Below, piece by piece: positions 1-7,641 of a stretch of DNA of 64,000 nucleotides. Within the stretch, counting starts at the first letter, position 1. Every line of letters starts with the position of its first letter. The position numbers were made by a program, and so were the translations under genes. This DNA is from Streptomyces alanosinicus (GTDB lineage Bacteria > Actinomycetota > Actinomycetes > Streptomycetales > Streptomycetaceae): positions 18,088-82,087 of the forward strand of contig NZ_BMVG01000032.1 of assembly GCF_014650595.1 (NCBI RefSeq), read 5' to 3'. The notes under the pieces are model-generated. The model ran no database searches and had not been told where the DNA came from. It saw only the letters and a program-made list of their open reading frames with translations.

Positions 1-52
1 CGAATCCATTGCCAACCGCTGTAACGAGAGAACAAAAGGGGGACAACCCACA

Positions 53-304
53 ATGAACACACGGAACTTCCATACCGGGATTCCTGCGGTGGACTTCCTG
101 GTCACCTTCCTGCGCGGCCGCGTCGAGCGCGCCCGCTCCGGTGAGCTGGACCGCGGCGCCTCGGCGGTGGAGTGGGTCATCATCTCCGCGGTCGTCGTGG
201 CGATCGTGGGCGTCGTGGCCGCGATCATCAACGGAGCCCTGAAGGGCGGTGCCACCAAGGTCGGTGACTGCATCAAGGGCGCCAGCGCGGACAAGACCTG
301 CTGA
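53..304 (+). CDS. Flp/Tad-type pilin (83 aa)
   Basis: Probable major pilin of a Tad (tight adherence) pilus, exported to the membrane and cut by a prepilin peptidase. After a charged N-terminus of about 40 residues comes the class-III prepilin pattern G|ASAVEW, with glutamate at mature position 5, followed by a single hydrophobic helix (IISAVVVAIVGVVAAII). The short C-terminus carries two cysteines (DC and the terminal TC) that could form a disulfide. A GGGGGA ribosome site lies about 10 bases before the ATG. TadE/TadG-like genes follow on the same strand and a candidate peptidase lies at 6.7 kb. The identification rests on motif and context. Confidence 0.82.
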   Translation: MNTRNFHTGIPAVDFLVTFLRGRVERARSGELDRGASAVEWVIISAVVVAIVGVVAAIINGALKGGATKVGDCIKGASADKTC

Positions 305-341
305 ACGGTCGTAGGACGGGGAGTCTCAGGACAGCACGGGG

Positions 342-803
342 ATGACGGGGGTAGTGGTGAGCCTCGGCAGCTGGGTACGCCGCCGGGCGGAGGCCGCGCG
401 TGGTCGCACCGCCGACTCCGGCATGACGGCGATCGAGTTCGTGCTGCTCACGCCGGTCCTCTTCTTCATGATTTTCGCGACCGTCCAGTTCGCCCTGTAC
501 TTCTTCGCGGACCACGTGGCCCAGGCCGCGGCCCAGGCCGGGGCGCGCAAGGCGCGTGCCACGGCCGACGAGCAGCCCGGCGCATGGCGCGGCGAGGCAC
601 GGGACGCGGTCGACTCCTACATCCGCCAGCTCGGTCCGCAGCTGGTGCTCTCACCGGACGTACAGACCGTCCAGCCGGAGCAGCACACGGTCGGGGTGGA
701 GATCTCGGCGCGGATCCCGACGGTGTTCCCGGGCCTGGACCTCACGGTCCACGCGCGGTCGGTGGGGCCGGTGGAGCGGTTCGTGAAGGAGGGCGGGAAC
801 TGA
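342..803 (+). CDS. TadE-family pseudopilin (153 aa)
   Basis: Minor pilin of the Tad pilus. The N-terminal region has the prepilin-like site G|MTAIEF followed by a hydrophobic helix (LLTPVLFFMIFATVQFALYFF), which is the TadE signature. The remainder is a small extracytoplasmic domain. The stop overlaps the next ATG (TGATG), so translation is likely coupled. The ATG at 342 was chosen, but an in-frame GTG at 357 with GACGGGGG just upstream is an equally good start and would remove five residues. Confidence 0.85.
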   Translation: MTGVVVSLGSWVRRRAEAARGRTADSGMTAIEFVLLTPVLFFMIFATVQFALYFFADHVAQAAAQAGARKARATADEQPGAWRGEARDAVDSYIRQLGPQLVLSPDVQTVQPEQHTVGVEISARIPTVFPGLDLTVHARSVGPVERFVKEGGN

Positions 804-1294
804 TGCTCCGCGGGCTGACGGAACCGGTGCGCTCCTGGCTGCCCGAGCCGGTGCGCTCCTGGTGGGGAGGACGACGCGCCTCCTGCCGCGGGCCGGCCGG
901 CGACCGGGGCCTGTCCACCGTCGAGGTGGTCATCCTCGCCCCGGTCATCATCCTCTTCATCCTGGTGCTGGTGGCCTTCGGGCAACTCGTCGACGGGCGG
1001 GGCGCGATCGACGGCGCGGCCCGGGACGCGGCACGTGCCGGTTCCATCCAGAAGGACCACGCCCTCGCGATGTCCGAGGCACGCAGGGCCGCGGAGTCGG
1101 ATCTGGCGGATGTCTGCTCCGGACCGGTCTCGGTGGTCCAGACGAGCAGTGGTTTCAACCCGGACGTCGACCCGTTCTTCACGGTGGAGGTCAGCTGCCA
1201 GGTCAGGGGCCTCGCCACGCTGGGCCTCGATGTGCCGACCCACCTGTCCGCCCGGTTCTCCTCCCCGCTGGACCCGTACCGGAGGTCGGCGTGA
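803..1294 (+). CDS. TadE-family pseudopilin, second copy (163 aa)
   Basis: Second minor pilin in the same run. The prepilin pattern is G|LSTVEV with glutamate at +5, followed by the helix VILAPVIILFILVLVAFGQLV. The N-terminus before the cleavage site contains a short internal duplication (EPVRSW twice, encoded by a 24-bp near-repeat around 818-860), which would be removed with the leader. Two cysteines lie in the periplasm-equivalent domain. The ATG at 803 overlaps the preceding stop and the gene in turn overlaps the next by four bases, which indicates one transcript. Confidence 0.83.
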   Translation: MLRGLTEPVRSWLPEPVRSWWGGRRASCRGPAGDRGLSTVEVVILAPVIILFILVLVAFGQLVDGRGAIDGAARDAARAGSIQKDHALAMSEARRAAESDLADVCSGPVSVVQTSSGFNPDVDPFFTVEVSCQVRGLATLGLDVPTHLSARFSSPLDPYRRSA

Positions 1295-1752
1295 GCGACG
1301 TCGTACCCACCTGGTGGGCCGCCCGCCGAAGCCGCCTGGACGACCGGGGTTCGGGCGCGGGCGCCGTCATCGTCTTCGCCCTCGTCTTCCTCTCACTGGC
1401 GGCCTTCGTGATCGACGGCGGCCTGTCCATCTCCAAACGGGAACGCGCCGCCGACATCGCGGAACAGGCCGCCCGGTACGCCGCCCAGGACATCGACAAG
1501 AACGCCCTGTACGAGAACGAGGGCGGCGCGGCGCCGATCAAGTACGAGGACTGCGACGCCCGGGTGAAGGCGTTCGCCCGGGAGATGGGCATGAGCGCCG
1601 CGGACGTCGGCGCGACGCACTGCGTCGCGGCCGACGCCGGGCATGTGGAGGTCGAGGTCCAGCTGACCTACCAGCCGGTGTTCACGGGCCTCTTCTACGG
1701 CGGTGACGTGGTCGTGCACGGTCGCTCGGTGGCGAAGAACGAGGTCGGCTGA
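1291..1752 (+). CDS. TadG-like pilus assembly protein (153 aa)
   Basis: Likely membrane-anchored Tad pilus assembly protein. It starts with GTG in a GTGA overlap with the upstream gene. The N-terminus has a glycine-rich stretch (RGSGAGA), one hydrophobic helix (VIVFALVFLSLAAFVIDGG) and then the phrase SKRERAADIAEQAARYAAQ, which resembles the start of TadG and related pseudopilins. The usual glutamate at +5 is missing, so it may not be processed as a pilin. Full TadG proteins are longer, so this is a short member. Confidence 0.72.
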   Translation: MSDVVPTWWAARRSRLDDRGSGAGAVIVFALVFLSLAAFVIDGGLSISKRERAADIAEQAARYAAQDIDKNALYENEGGAAPIKYEDCDARVKAFAREMGMSAADVGATHCVAADAGHVEVEVQLTYQPVFTGLFYGGDVVVHGRSVAKNEVG

Positions 1753-1755
1753 GCC

Positions 1756-1795
1756 GGGTTCACCGGTCGACCGACGGGTTCACCGGTTGACCGAC
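1756..1795. repeat. 20-bp tandem duplication over a stop codon
   Basis: Two adjacent 20-bp copies (1756-1775 and 1776-1795) differ at one base. The second copy holds the last codons and stop of the minus-strand gene ending at 1780, so the first copy repeats that gene's 3' end just past its stop. It fills the space between two convergent genes. Confidence 0.85.
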
Positions 1796-2859
1796 TGGAT
1801 CTCCTGGACGTTCATGTCCTGAGTGGTCTCGAAGGTGCCGTCGGGAAGGTTGCCACGGCTGTCACCGGTGCCCTTCCAGGAGATCTGCCAGGTGATGCTG
1901 GCCTTGAGGTGGTAAGGGGTGCCGTCCGTGGTGCGCAGGTACGTGATGCCGCACGGCGGGGTCTTGTCGCCGTCTCCCTCGGCCCAGGGCGTGCCGACCG
2001 AGCCGTCGTCGTTGATCGCGCAGTCGCCCGAGGCGGGCAGCGTCGTGGCGTCCTCCGTACCGGGGTCCAGGTGGAGGGCGACCGGCTTGGCGGTCGTCTC
2101 GGCCCAGAGGTCGGTCCGGGGGAGTTCCGCACGGACCTTGATCTCCTGGAACCTGCCCTTGTTCTGCCAGACCCAAGTGGGCACGTTGACCGTGGACTTG
2201 GCGGTGGGCTTGAGCTCGATCTCGGTGTCGGGGACCTTGATCTGGTTGTAGGCGTAGTCGGCGAGCATCTTGGGCGTGGGGGCGTGCGGGACCTTGGGTA
2301 CCACGCCGGCGTCCTGCCAGAACATGATCCTTCCGCAGTCCCAGGACGCGGGGTCCTGGTCGTCGGGAGCGACGCTGCGCCAGAAGTAGCCCTTCTTGCC
2401 TATGTTGTAGTCCTTGTACCCCGGGGCCTGCGACCAGGTGTCATCGAAGTTCGCCTCGGGCTTGCCGTCCCGGTAGTGGTCGGTCCACAGCCCCTTGCCG
2501 AACCACGACTGATGGATTCCGACGTCACCCGCGCCGTTCGTCTTGTCCACGAAGTCCTTGAGCTCCTGGCCGGTGAAGACGGGTTCGTACCAGCAGGCCG
2601 GCGGCTTCCAGTTGACGTCCACGGAGGCGAGAGCACCCCGCTTGCCACCGGTGGGACCGCTCACCTGGCGGACCTGGATGTGGGAGTAACCGGCGGAGGC
2701 GTAGACGTCCTGGCCGTTGGCTCCGCCGGTGGGGCTGGAAGGCTTGTGCCCCGTAGTGTCGCCCGTGGGGCCGTCGGCATATGCGGTGCCGCCGCTCCAC
2801 GTCATGAGCGTGACAACTACCGTCAGGGTCAATCGCTTTGTGAGGAGCGAGGACTTCAT
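1780..2859 (-). CDS. Secreted protein of unknown function (359 aa)
   Basis: I do not recognise this family. The protein begins with a clear Sec signal peptide (MKSSLLTKRLTLTVVVTLMTW, with an AYA cleavage site near residue 30). A Gly/Pro-rich linker follows, then a domain rich in tryptophan and aromatic residues, including two cysteines in a PACWY/WDCG context and a CAIND/PPCG pair. The ATG at 2859 overlaps the stop of the upstream lipoprotein gene (ATGA). A longer frame running upstream to 3135 exists but would skip this signal peptide. The pair sits opposite the Tad genes. It could be a surface or pilus accessory protein, which is inference from position only. Confidence 0.75.
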   Translation of the reverse strand: MKSSLLTKRLTLTVVVTLMTWSGGTAYADGPTGDTTGHKPSSPTGGANGQDVYASAGYSHIQVRQVSGPTGGKRGALASVDVNWKPPACWYEPVFTGQELKDFVDKTNGAGDVGIHQSWFGKGLWTDHYRDGKPEANFDDTWSQAPGYKDYNIGKKGYFWRSVAPDDQDPASWDCGRIMFWQDAGVVPKVPHAPTPKMLADYAYNQIKVPDTEIELKPTAKSTVNVPTWVWQNKGRFQEIKVRAELPRTDLWAETTAKPVALHLDPGTEDATTLPASGDCAINDDGSVGTPWAEGDGDKTPPCGITYLRTTDGTPYHLKASITWQISWKGTGDSRGNLPDGTFETTQDMNVQEIQSVNR

Positions 2860-3500
2860 GACTGGCACTCCTTCGCCTTGCCTGCGACCTCGGCGACCTG
2901 GGCCTTCCAGGCATGGGAGGAACCCGATGGCGGGAACATGAGCAGACTGAACTTCTCGTAGCTGCTCAGGCTCTCCTTGGTGTAGAGGACCTTTCCGGTC
3001 TTGATCTCCTTGCCGTAGAACTTCGCCTGGTTCCTGCAGAAGGAGACAAGGACGCGCTTGCCGCCAGTCATCGTCGTGACTTTCGAGTCGTAGTACTTGT
3101 CCGTCCCCGTGGGCGCCCACCCACCCTTCACCCACGCCTGGATCTGGGACTTGGCGTACTGCGCGGCCTGGCCGCCCGAGTAGTACTGGTACGCGGGGTC
3201 GTTCGGGTCCTGCTTGGCGATGCCGTGCTTCAGTGCCCGGACATAGTTCTCCGCGTCGGCGAGCGCCGCCGCCTGCTTCGCGTCGGACGGCTGGGCGAAG
3301 TCGAAGACCAGATTCAGGTCCTTCGGAACGCTGACATCAGGGCCTCCCGTGGCCGTCGTCGCGGACGGCGAAGGGCTTTGCGCCCCCTTGTCCGCGCCCT
3401 TGATGTCGTCCGTCTTGCCGCTCCCGCCCCCGCCGCAGGCGGTGAGCAGCAGGGCCGCGGTCGCGGTCACGGTGGTGAGGATCAGAGTGCGGCGAGCCAC
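2856..3500 (-). CDS. Putative lipoprotein (214 aa)
   Basis: Predicted membrane-anchored lipoprotein: the signal sequence ends in the lipobox LLTAC-G and is followed by a Gly/Ser linker and an Asp/Lys-rich spacer. The GTG at 3500 is preceded at good distance by GGGGGAG, which is why it was chosen over an upstream in-frame start at 3536. The folded part contains paired cysteines (SFCRN and the C-terminal ECQS) and a tyrosine-rich helix (AENYVRALKHGI... AYQYYSGGQAAQYA). Similar Streptomyces lipoproteins occur but I cannot name a function. It overlaps the secreted-protein gene by four bases, so the two are probably co-produced. Confidence 0.78.
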   Translation of the reverse strand: MARRTLILTTVTATAALLLTACGGGGSGKTDDIKGADKGAQSPSPSATTATGGPDVSVPKDLNLVFDFAQPSDAKQAAALADAENYVRALKHGIAKQDPNDPAYQYYSGGQAAQYAKSQIQAWVKGGWAPTGTDKYYDSKVTTMTGGKRVLVSFCRNQAKFYGKEIKTGKVLYTKESLSSYEKFSLLMFPPSGSSHAWKAQVAEVAGKAKECQS

Positions 3501-3674
3501 GGTTGAGTCTCCCCCGGAGGTTGGCGTGTGCAGCAAGAGACGAAAATATCAGGGGGGTACGACGGCCTCTCGGGGAACGGCGGGGAGTTGTGTGGAACGT
3601 GTGCAGGGGCAGCGGGGGAGACGGTGAAGGCTGCCTGTACGGACGTGAGTTCGCGCCGGAGGCCCTGCCACCCC

Positions 3675-3704
3675 TTCGACGCTGTCAGTCCGAGTCCATA
3701 GGAT
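3675..3704 (+). promoter_or_regulatory. Candidate -35/-10 promoter for the LysM-BTAD gene
   Basis: TTCGAC at 3675-3680 and TAGGAT at 3699-3704 are separated by 18 bases, a fit to the vegetative HrdB-type promoter, about 75 bases before the start at 3781. Two copies of GACGACCCA lie between it and the gene. This is a pattern match only. Confidence 0.35.
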
Positions 3705-3780
3705 CTCTGTAGGCTCCGATTCCCACCGTATTTCCCGCCCGTACGACACCAGACGACCCAGACGACCCAGGACATCCGCC

Positions 3781-6723
3781 ATGGCGCGACGCAGTACATC
3801 AGGCTCGACGGGAAGCCCGACGGGCCCGCGGAACCGGACACCTCAGCCGGTGCGCGTGCGTCGGCGCACGTTCGGGGACTTCGTCATGGCGTTCCTCGCG
3901 TTCGTCGCCCTGCTCGTACTCGTCGTCGGTGTACCCGGTGCGCTGGCCGTCTTCGTCGGCTGGCCGCTGCCGCACGGGATGCCGTCGCAGGACTGGCTGA
4001 CGCAGGAGATCACCGTGCAGACCTTCCTGCACGTCCTCACCGTCGTCGTCTGGCTCGCCTGGGCCCAGTTCACCGCCTGCGTGCTCGTGGAGGTCAGGGC
4101 CGCCGCCTCCGGCGTCGGCCTGCCCGGCCGTGTCCCGGGCGCCGGCCCCAGCCAGCTGCTCGCGCGCCAGCTCGTCACTGCGCTGCTCCTCGTCGGCGCC
4201 ACCGCCGCCAGCCTCACGCCCGGCCTCTCCCAGCTCGGGCACAACTCCGGCCTGGAAGGCAACCACAAGGGCACCGTCGCCGCCGCACAGCAGACCCCCG
4301 GGCTGCTCTCCCCGCAACAGGCCAAGGCCACCGCGGCGAACGTGGCCGAACAGGCGGACCATGTCGCGGCGCAGGCCCGGTCCGACGGGGGCAAGCACGG
4401 AGCCACCAAGTTCTACCGGATCCAGCCTCCCGAGGGCCGCCACCACGACTCCCTGTGGGAGATAGCCCAACGCCACCTCGGCGACGGCCGCCGGTACAAG
4501 GAGATCTACGAACTCAACAAGGACCGTCTCCAGGCCGACGGTTCCCGCCTCACCGAGGCCAGCCTGATCCGTCCCGGTTGGATCATGGAGATGCCCGGCG
4601 ACGCCCACGGCGGCGAACTTGTCGAGATGCCCGACACGCACATCTCCCCGGCCGCGCAGAAGCAGATCCAGCGGTACGACAGGTCCGGCCACCACTTCCA
4701 TCAGCAAGGACAGCACGCCGAGAACGGTGACCACGCGTCCGTGCCCGCACAGCGGCAGCCGGCCACCGGCACGGCCACGGATGGTGACGGTGCCGGACAG
4801 CACGCCCAGCAGCACGCCACCGCCTCGCACGGCGACTCCTCCGGCCTGCCCGAAGCCCTTGTCGGCGCCCCGCTGCTCGCCGCCGGTCTGCTCGCCGCCC
4901 TCGGCCGCCGACGCCGGCAGGCGCTGTGGCAGTCCGCGCTCGACGCCGTCGGCGGCCGACGCGGCATGGAGCCGCCCACACCGACCGGCGACGCCCAGAA
5001 CGCCCAGGACGCGCTGCTCGTCGGCGCCGACCCCGACGGCGTACGGCTGCTTGACCGGTCCCTGCGCGGGCTCGCCGCCGCCCTCGCCGCCGAGTCCCGC
5101 CCGCTTCCCGTCGTCTACGCCGTCTGGCTCAGCAGCGGCGCCCTGCACCTGCAGCTCGCCCAGCCCGCCGGAAAGCCGCCGGCGCCCTGGCGGCCGGGAC
5201 AGGAGCAGACCTTCTGGATGCTGTCCCGCGCGGACGCCGAGCGCTACGACGACACCGACACCGCCGCCCCCTACCCCGGTCTGGTCAGCCTCGGCACCAT
5301 GGACGACTCCCGGCTGCTGCTGAACCTCGAAGCGGTGCCGGGCATCGTCTCGCTGAGCGGCAGCGAGTCCGACCGAGCCGCCGTGTTCGCCTCGGTCGCC
5401 GCCGAACTCGCCACCAACGGCTGGTCGGACCGCATGACCATCACCCTGGTCGGCTTCGGCACGGACCTCACCGCGCTCGCCCCCAACCGCCTGCGCCACC
5501 TCGACGGCGTCGAGGCGCTGATCGAGACCATGGAGGCCGAGACCCGGCAGCGGCGCGGCGCGCTCGGCGCCGCCGGCCACGACTCCGTCCTCACCGGACG
5601 CACCGGCCCCGCCCAGCACACCCGTTGGGCCCCTCACCTGGTGCTGCTGGCCGCTCAGCCGTCCGCCGAGGACGCGCTCAAGCTCGCCGAACTCGCCGCC
5701 GACGCCAGCCGTCTCGGCATCGGCTACGTCGTCGGCGCCGAGACCGGCGATCTGCCCGGCGCCGCCTGGGAGATGGAGATCACGCGCGAAGGCAAGCTGC
5801 TCGCACCGCTCCTCGGGCTGCAACTGGAAGCCCAGTTGCTGCCGGCCGCGCTGCAGCGCGCGGTCGTGGAGCTGTTCGCCCAGGCCGACCCCGAGCGCGA
5901 CCCGGACGGCCCGGCCACCACCCCGCCCTTCCTCGTCGACATCACCGAACAGGGCCGGCCCGCGGTGTACGCCCGCCTCGTCGGTCCGTACGAGATCATC
6001 GGCCTCGACACCCCGGAGGACGAGCGCAGCACCCTGCTCCAGGAGGCGCTGGCGCTGCTGCTCCTGCACCGGGAGGGCGTCCACCCGCGTGTGCTCGCGG
6101 CCGCGCTGTGGCCGCGCGGTGTGACGGAGGACGTCCGTGACGCCCTCGTGGAGCGGCTGCGCGACTGGCTGGGCACCGATCCCGACGGCAGCTCACGGAT
6201 GCGGGCCGACGCGACAGGCCGGCTCATCCTCGCCGAGTCCGTCGTCTCCGACCTGGACGTACTGCGCTCCCTCTACCACGAGGCCACCCAGGGCAAGGGT
6301 GCCGGCAGTCGCGCGGTGCGCGGACGTCTGCTCACCGACGCGCTGGGGCTCGTGCGCGGCCCGCTCCTCGAAGACCGCCCCGAGGGCCGGTACGGCTGGC
6401 TCGGCCACGAGATCGTCGACGCCCAGCTTCCGCTGCTGGTCGCGGACATCGGTCTCGCGCTCTCGGCGTTCCACTTGGAGAAGGACCGGGCGCAGAAGGC
6501 GATCGAGGCACTTGAAGCGGCCCTGAAGACGGCCGATTCGGACGAGCGCCTGTGGAATGAGCTGCTGCGTGCCGTCCACGCCACCGGCGACCCGGACCGC
6601 CTGCGCGCCCGCGCCGCCGACTTCTTGTCCCGCAGCGGCGCCCGCGGCCTGCCGCCGCGCACCGAGGCTCTGCTCGACGAACTCCTGCCGACCTGGCGCG
6701 AGGCCGTCGCCGCGGCCGGATGA
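3781..6723 (+). CDS. Membrane protein with LysM and C-terminal BTAD regulator domain (980 aa)
   Basis: Large modular protein. Residues about 30-150 hold three hydrophobic segments. A LysM-like module follows at about 210-275 (DSLWEIAQRHLGDGRRYKEIYELN...IRPGWIMEMP). A His/Gln-rich low-complexity linker and another hydrophobic segment lie near 355-372. The last about 240 residues contain a winged-helix-like part (LVGPYEIIGL...LAAALWPRGV) and the bacterial transcriptional activator domain (LGLVRGPLLEDRPEGRYGWL...) known from SARP/AfsR regulators. Such proteins accompany Tad loci in streptomycetes. Its role, perhaps linking envelope state to pilus expression, is inference. The stop overlaps the prepilin peptidase start (ATGA). 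Confidence 0.8.
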   Translation: MARRSTSGSTGSPTGPRNRTPQPVRVRRRTFGDFVMAFLAFVALLVLVVGVPGALAVFVGWPLPHGMPSQDWLTQEITVQTFLHVLTVVVWLAWAQFTACVLVEVRAAASGVGLPGRVPGAGPSQLLARQLVTALLLVGATAASLTPGLSQLGHNSGLEGNHKGTVAAAQQTPGLLSPQQAKATAANVAEQADHVAAQARSDGGKHGATKFYRIQPPEGRHHDSLWEIAQRHLGDGRRYKEIYELNKDRLQADGSRLTEASLIRPGWIMEMPGDAHGGELVEMPDTHISPAAQKQIQRYDRSGHHFHQQGQHAENGDHASVPAQRQPATGTATDGDGAGQHAQQHATASHGDSSGLPEALVGAPLLAAGLLAALGRRRRQALWQSALDAVGGRRGMEPPTPTGDAQNAQDALLVGADPDGVRLLDRSLRGLAAALAAESRPLPVVYAVWLSSGALHLQLAQPAGKPPAPWRPGQEQTFWMLSRADAERYDDTDTAAPYPGLVSLGTMDDSRLLLNLEAVPGIVSLSGSESDRAAVFASVAAELATNGWSDRMTITLVGFGTDLTALAPNRLRHLDGVEALIETMEAETRQRRGALGAAGHDSVLTGRTGPAQHTRWAPHLVLLAAQPSAEDALKLAELAADASRLGIGYVVGAETGDLPGAAWEMEITREGKLLAPLLGLQLEAQLLPAALQRAVVELFAQADPERDPDGPATTPPFLVDITEQGRPAVYARLVGPYEIIGLDTPEDERSTLLQEALALLLLHREGVHPRVLAAALWPRGVTEDVRDALVERLRDWLGTDPDGSSRMRADATGRLILAESVVSDLDVLRSLYHEATQGKGAGSRAVRGRLLTDALGLVRGPLLEDRPEGRYGWLGHEIVDAQLPLLVADIGLALSAFHLEKDRAQKAIEALEAALKTADSDERLWNELLRAVHATGDPDRLRARAADFLSRSGARGLPPRTEALLDELLPTWREAVAAAG

Positions 6724-7529
6724 GCGGCGCACTGCTGTGGGCCGTCGCCGCGCTGTGGGGCGCGGCGGCCGGCGGGATGCTCCCGAGGGCCGCGTACCGC
6801 TTCACCGTCCCGGCGGGGGAGCCCTGGCGGGACCGGTGCCCGCGGGGACATGCGCTGCAGGGCTGGCTGGGACCGGCGCGCTGCGGCGAGTGCGCCCGCG
6901 CCGGCGCACCTCTCCCCGAGCCGCCGCAGGCGCCTCCAGCTGCCCTCACCCCCGCCCCTGCCTCCACCCCCGCCCTCATCTCGCCACAGCCTCCCTCCGC
7001 CGTGCTCCTCGCCACCACCACCGCCCTCCTGTGCGGCGTGCTCGCCGCGGCCACCGGCGCCCGGCCGGAGCTGGTGGTCTGGCTGCTGCTCGCGCCCGTC
7101 GGGGTGCTGCTGGCCGTGATCGACCTCCAGGTGCGGCGGCTGCCCGACCCGCTGACCCTGCCGCTGGCCGCGACCGCCCTCGCCCTGCTGGGCCTCGCCG
7201 CGCTGCTGCCCGAGCACGCCGGCCACTGGCTCACCGCGGTGTACGGCGCCCTCGCCCTGGGCGCCAGCTATCTCGTGCTGTTTCTCATCAACCCCGCCGG
7301 CATGGGCTTCGGCGATGTGAAGCTGGCCGTCGGCATGGGCGCCGTACTCGGCTGGTACGGCTGGCCCACCCTGCTCCTCGGCACCTTCGCCGGCTTCCTG
7401 CTGGGCGCGCTGTACGGCGGCGCGCTCGTCGTCGTACGGCGGGCCGGGCGCAAGACGGCGATCGCGTTCGGGCCGTTCCTGATCGCGGGCGCGTTCCTGG
7501 GGCTTCTGGCGGGGGCGTACGGCGCGTAG
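6720..7529 (+). CDS. Type IV/Tad prepilin peptidase, A24 family (269 aa)
   Basis: Membrane aspartyl protease that removes the leader of prepilins such as the one at 53-304. The two catalytic aspartates are visible: VIDLQVRRLPDPL in the middle of the protein and the hallmark GFGDVKLAVGMG further on. Several transmembrane helices surround them. A short Cys-containing loop near the N-terminus (RCPRGH...CGEC) resembles the zinc-like cytoplasmic loop of PilD-type enzymes, which is unusual for the short CpaA type. It overlaps the LysM-BTAD gene by four bases, so the two belong to one operon. Confidence 0.9.
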   Translation: MSGALLWAVAALWGAAAGGMLPRAAYRFTVPAGEPWRDRCPRGHALQGWLGPARCGECARAGAPLPEPPQAPPAALTPAPASTPALISPQPPSAVLLATTTALLCGVLAAATGARPELVVWLLLAPVGVLLAVIDLQVRRLPDPLTLPLAATALALLGLAALLPEHAGHWLTAVYGALALGASYLVLFLINPAGMGFGDVKLAVGMGAVLGWYGWPTLLLGTFAGFLLGALYGGALVVVRRAGRKTAIAFGPFLIAGAFLGLLAGAYGA

Positions 7530-7641
7530 GGCGGCGCTCTCCTCGACCGGATCGTCCTCGGGCGCACCGGCGCCGACCTGCCGTAGCGGCTGGCGTAGGC
7601 TGGTTCGGTCCGTCCACGCCGTTGACGAAAGGGACGCCCCG

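Noticed and set aside
3799..6084. 761-codon open frame opposite the LysM-BTAD gene
   Set aside because: High-GC antisense shadow with no motif or ribosome site, whereas the plus-strand gene has clear domains.
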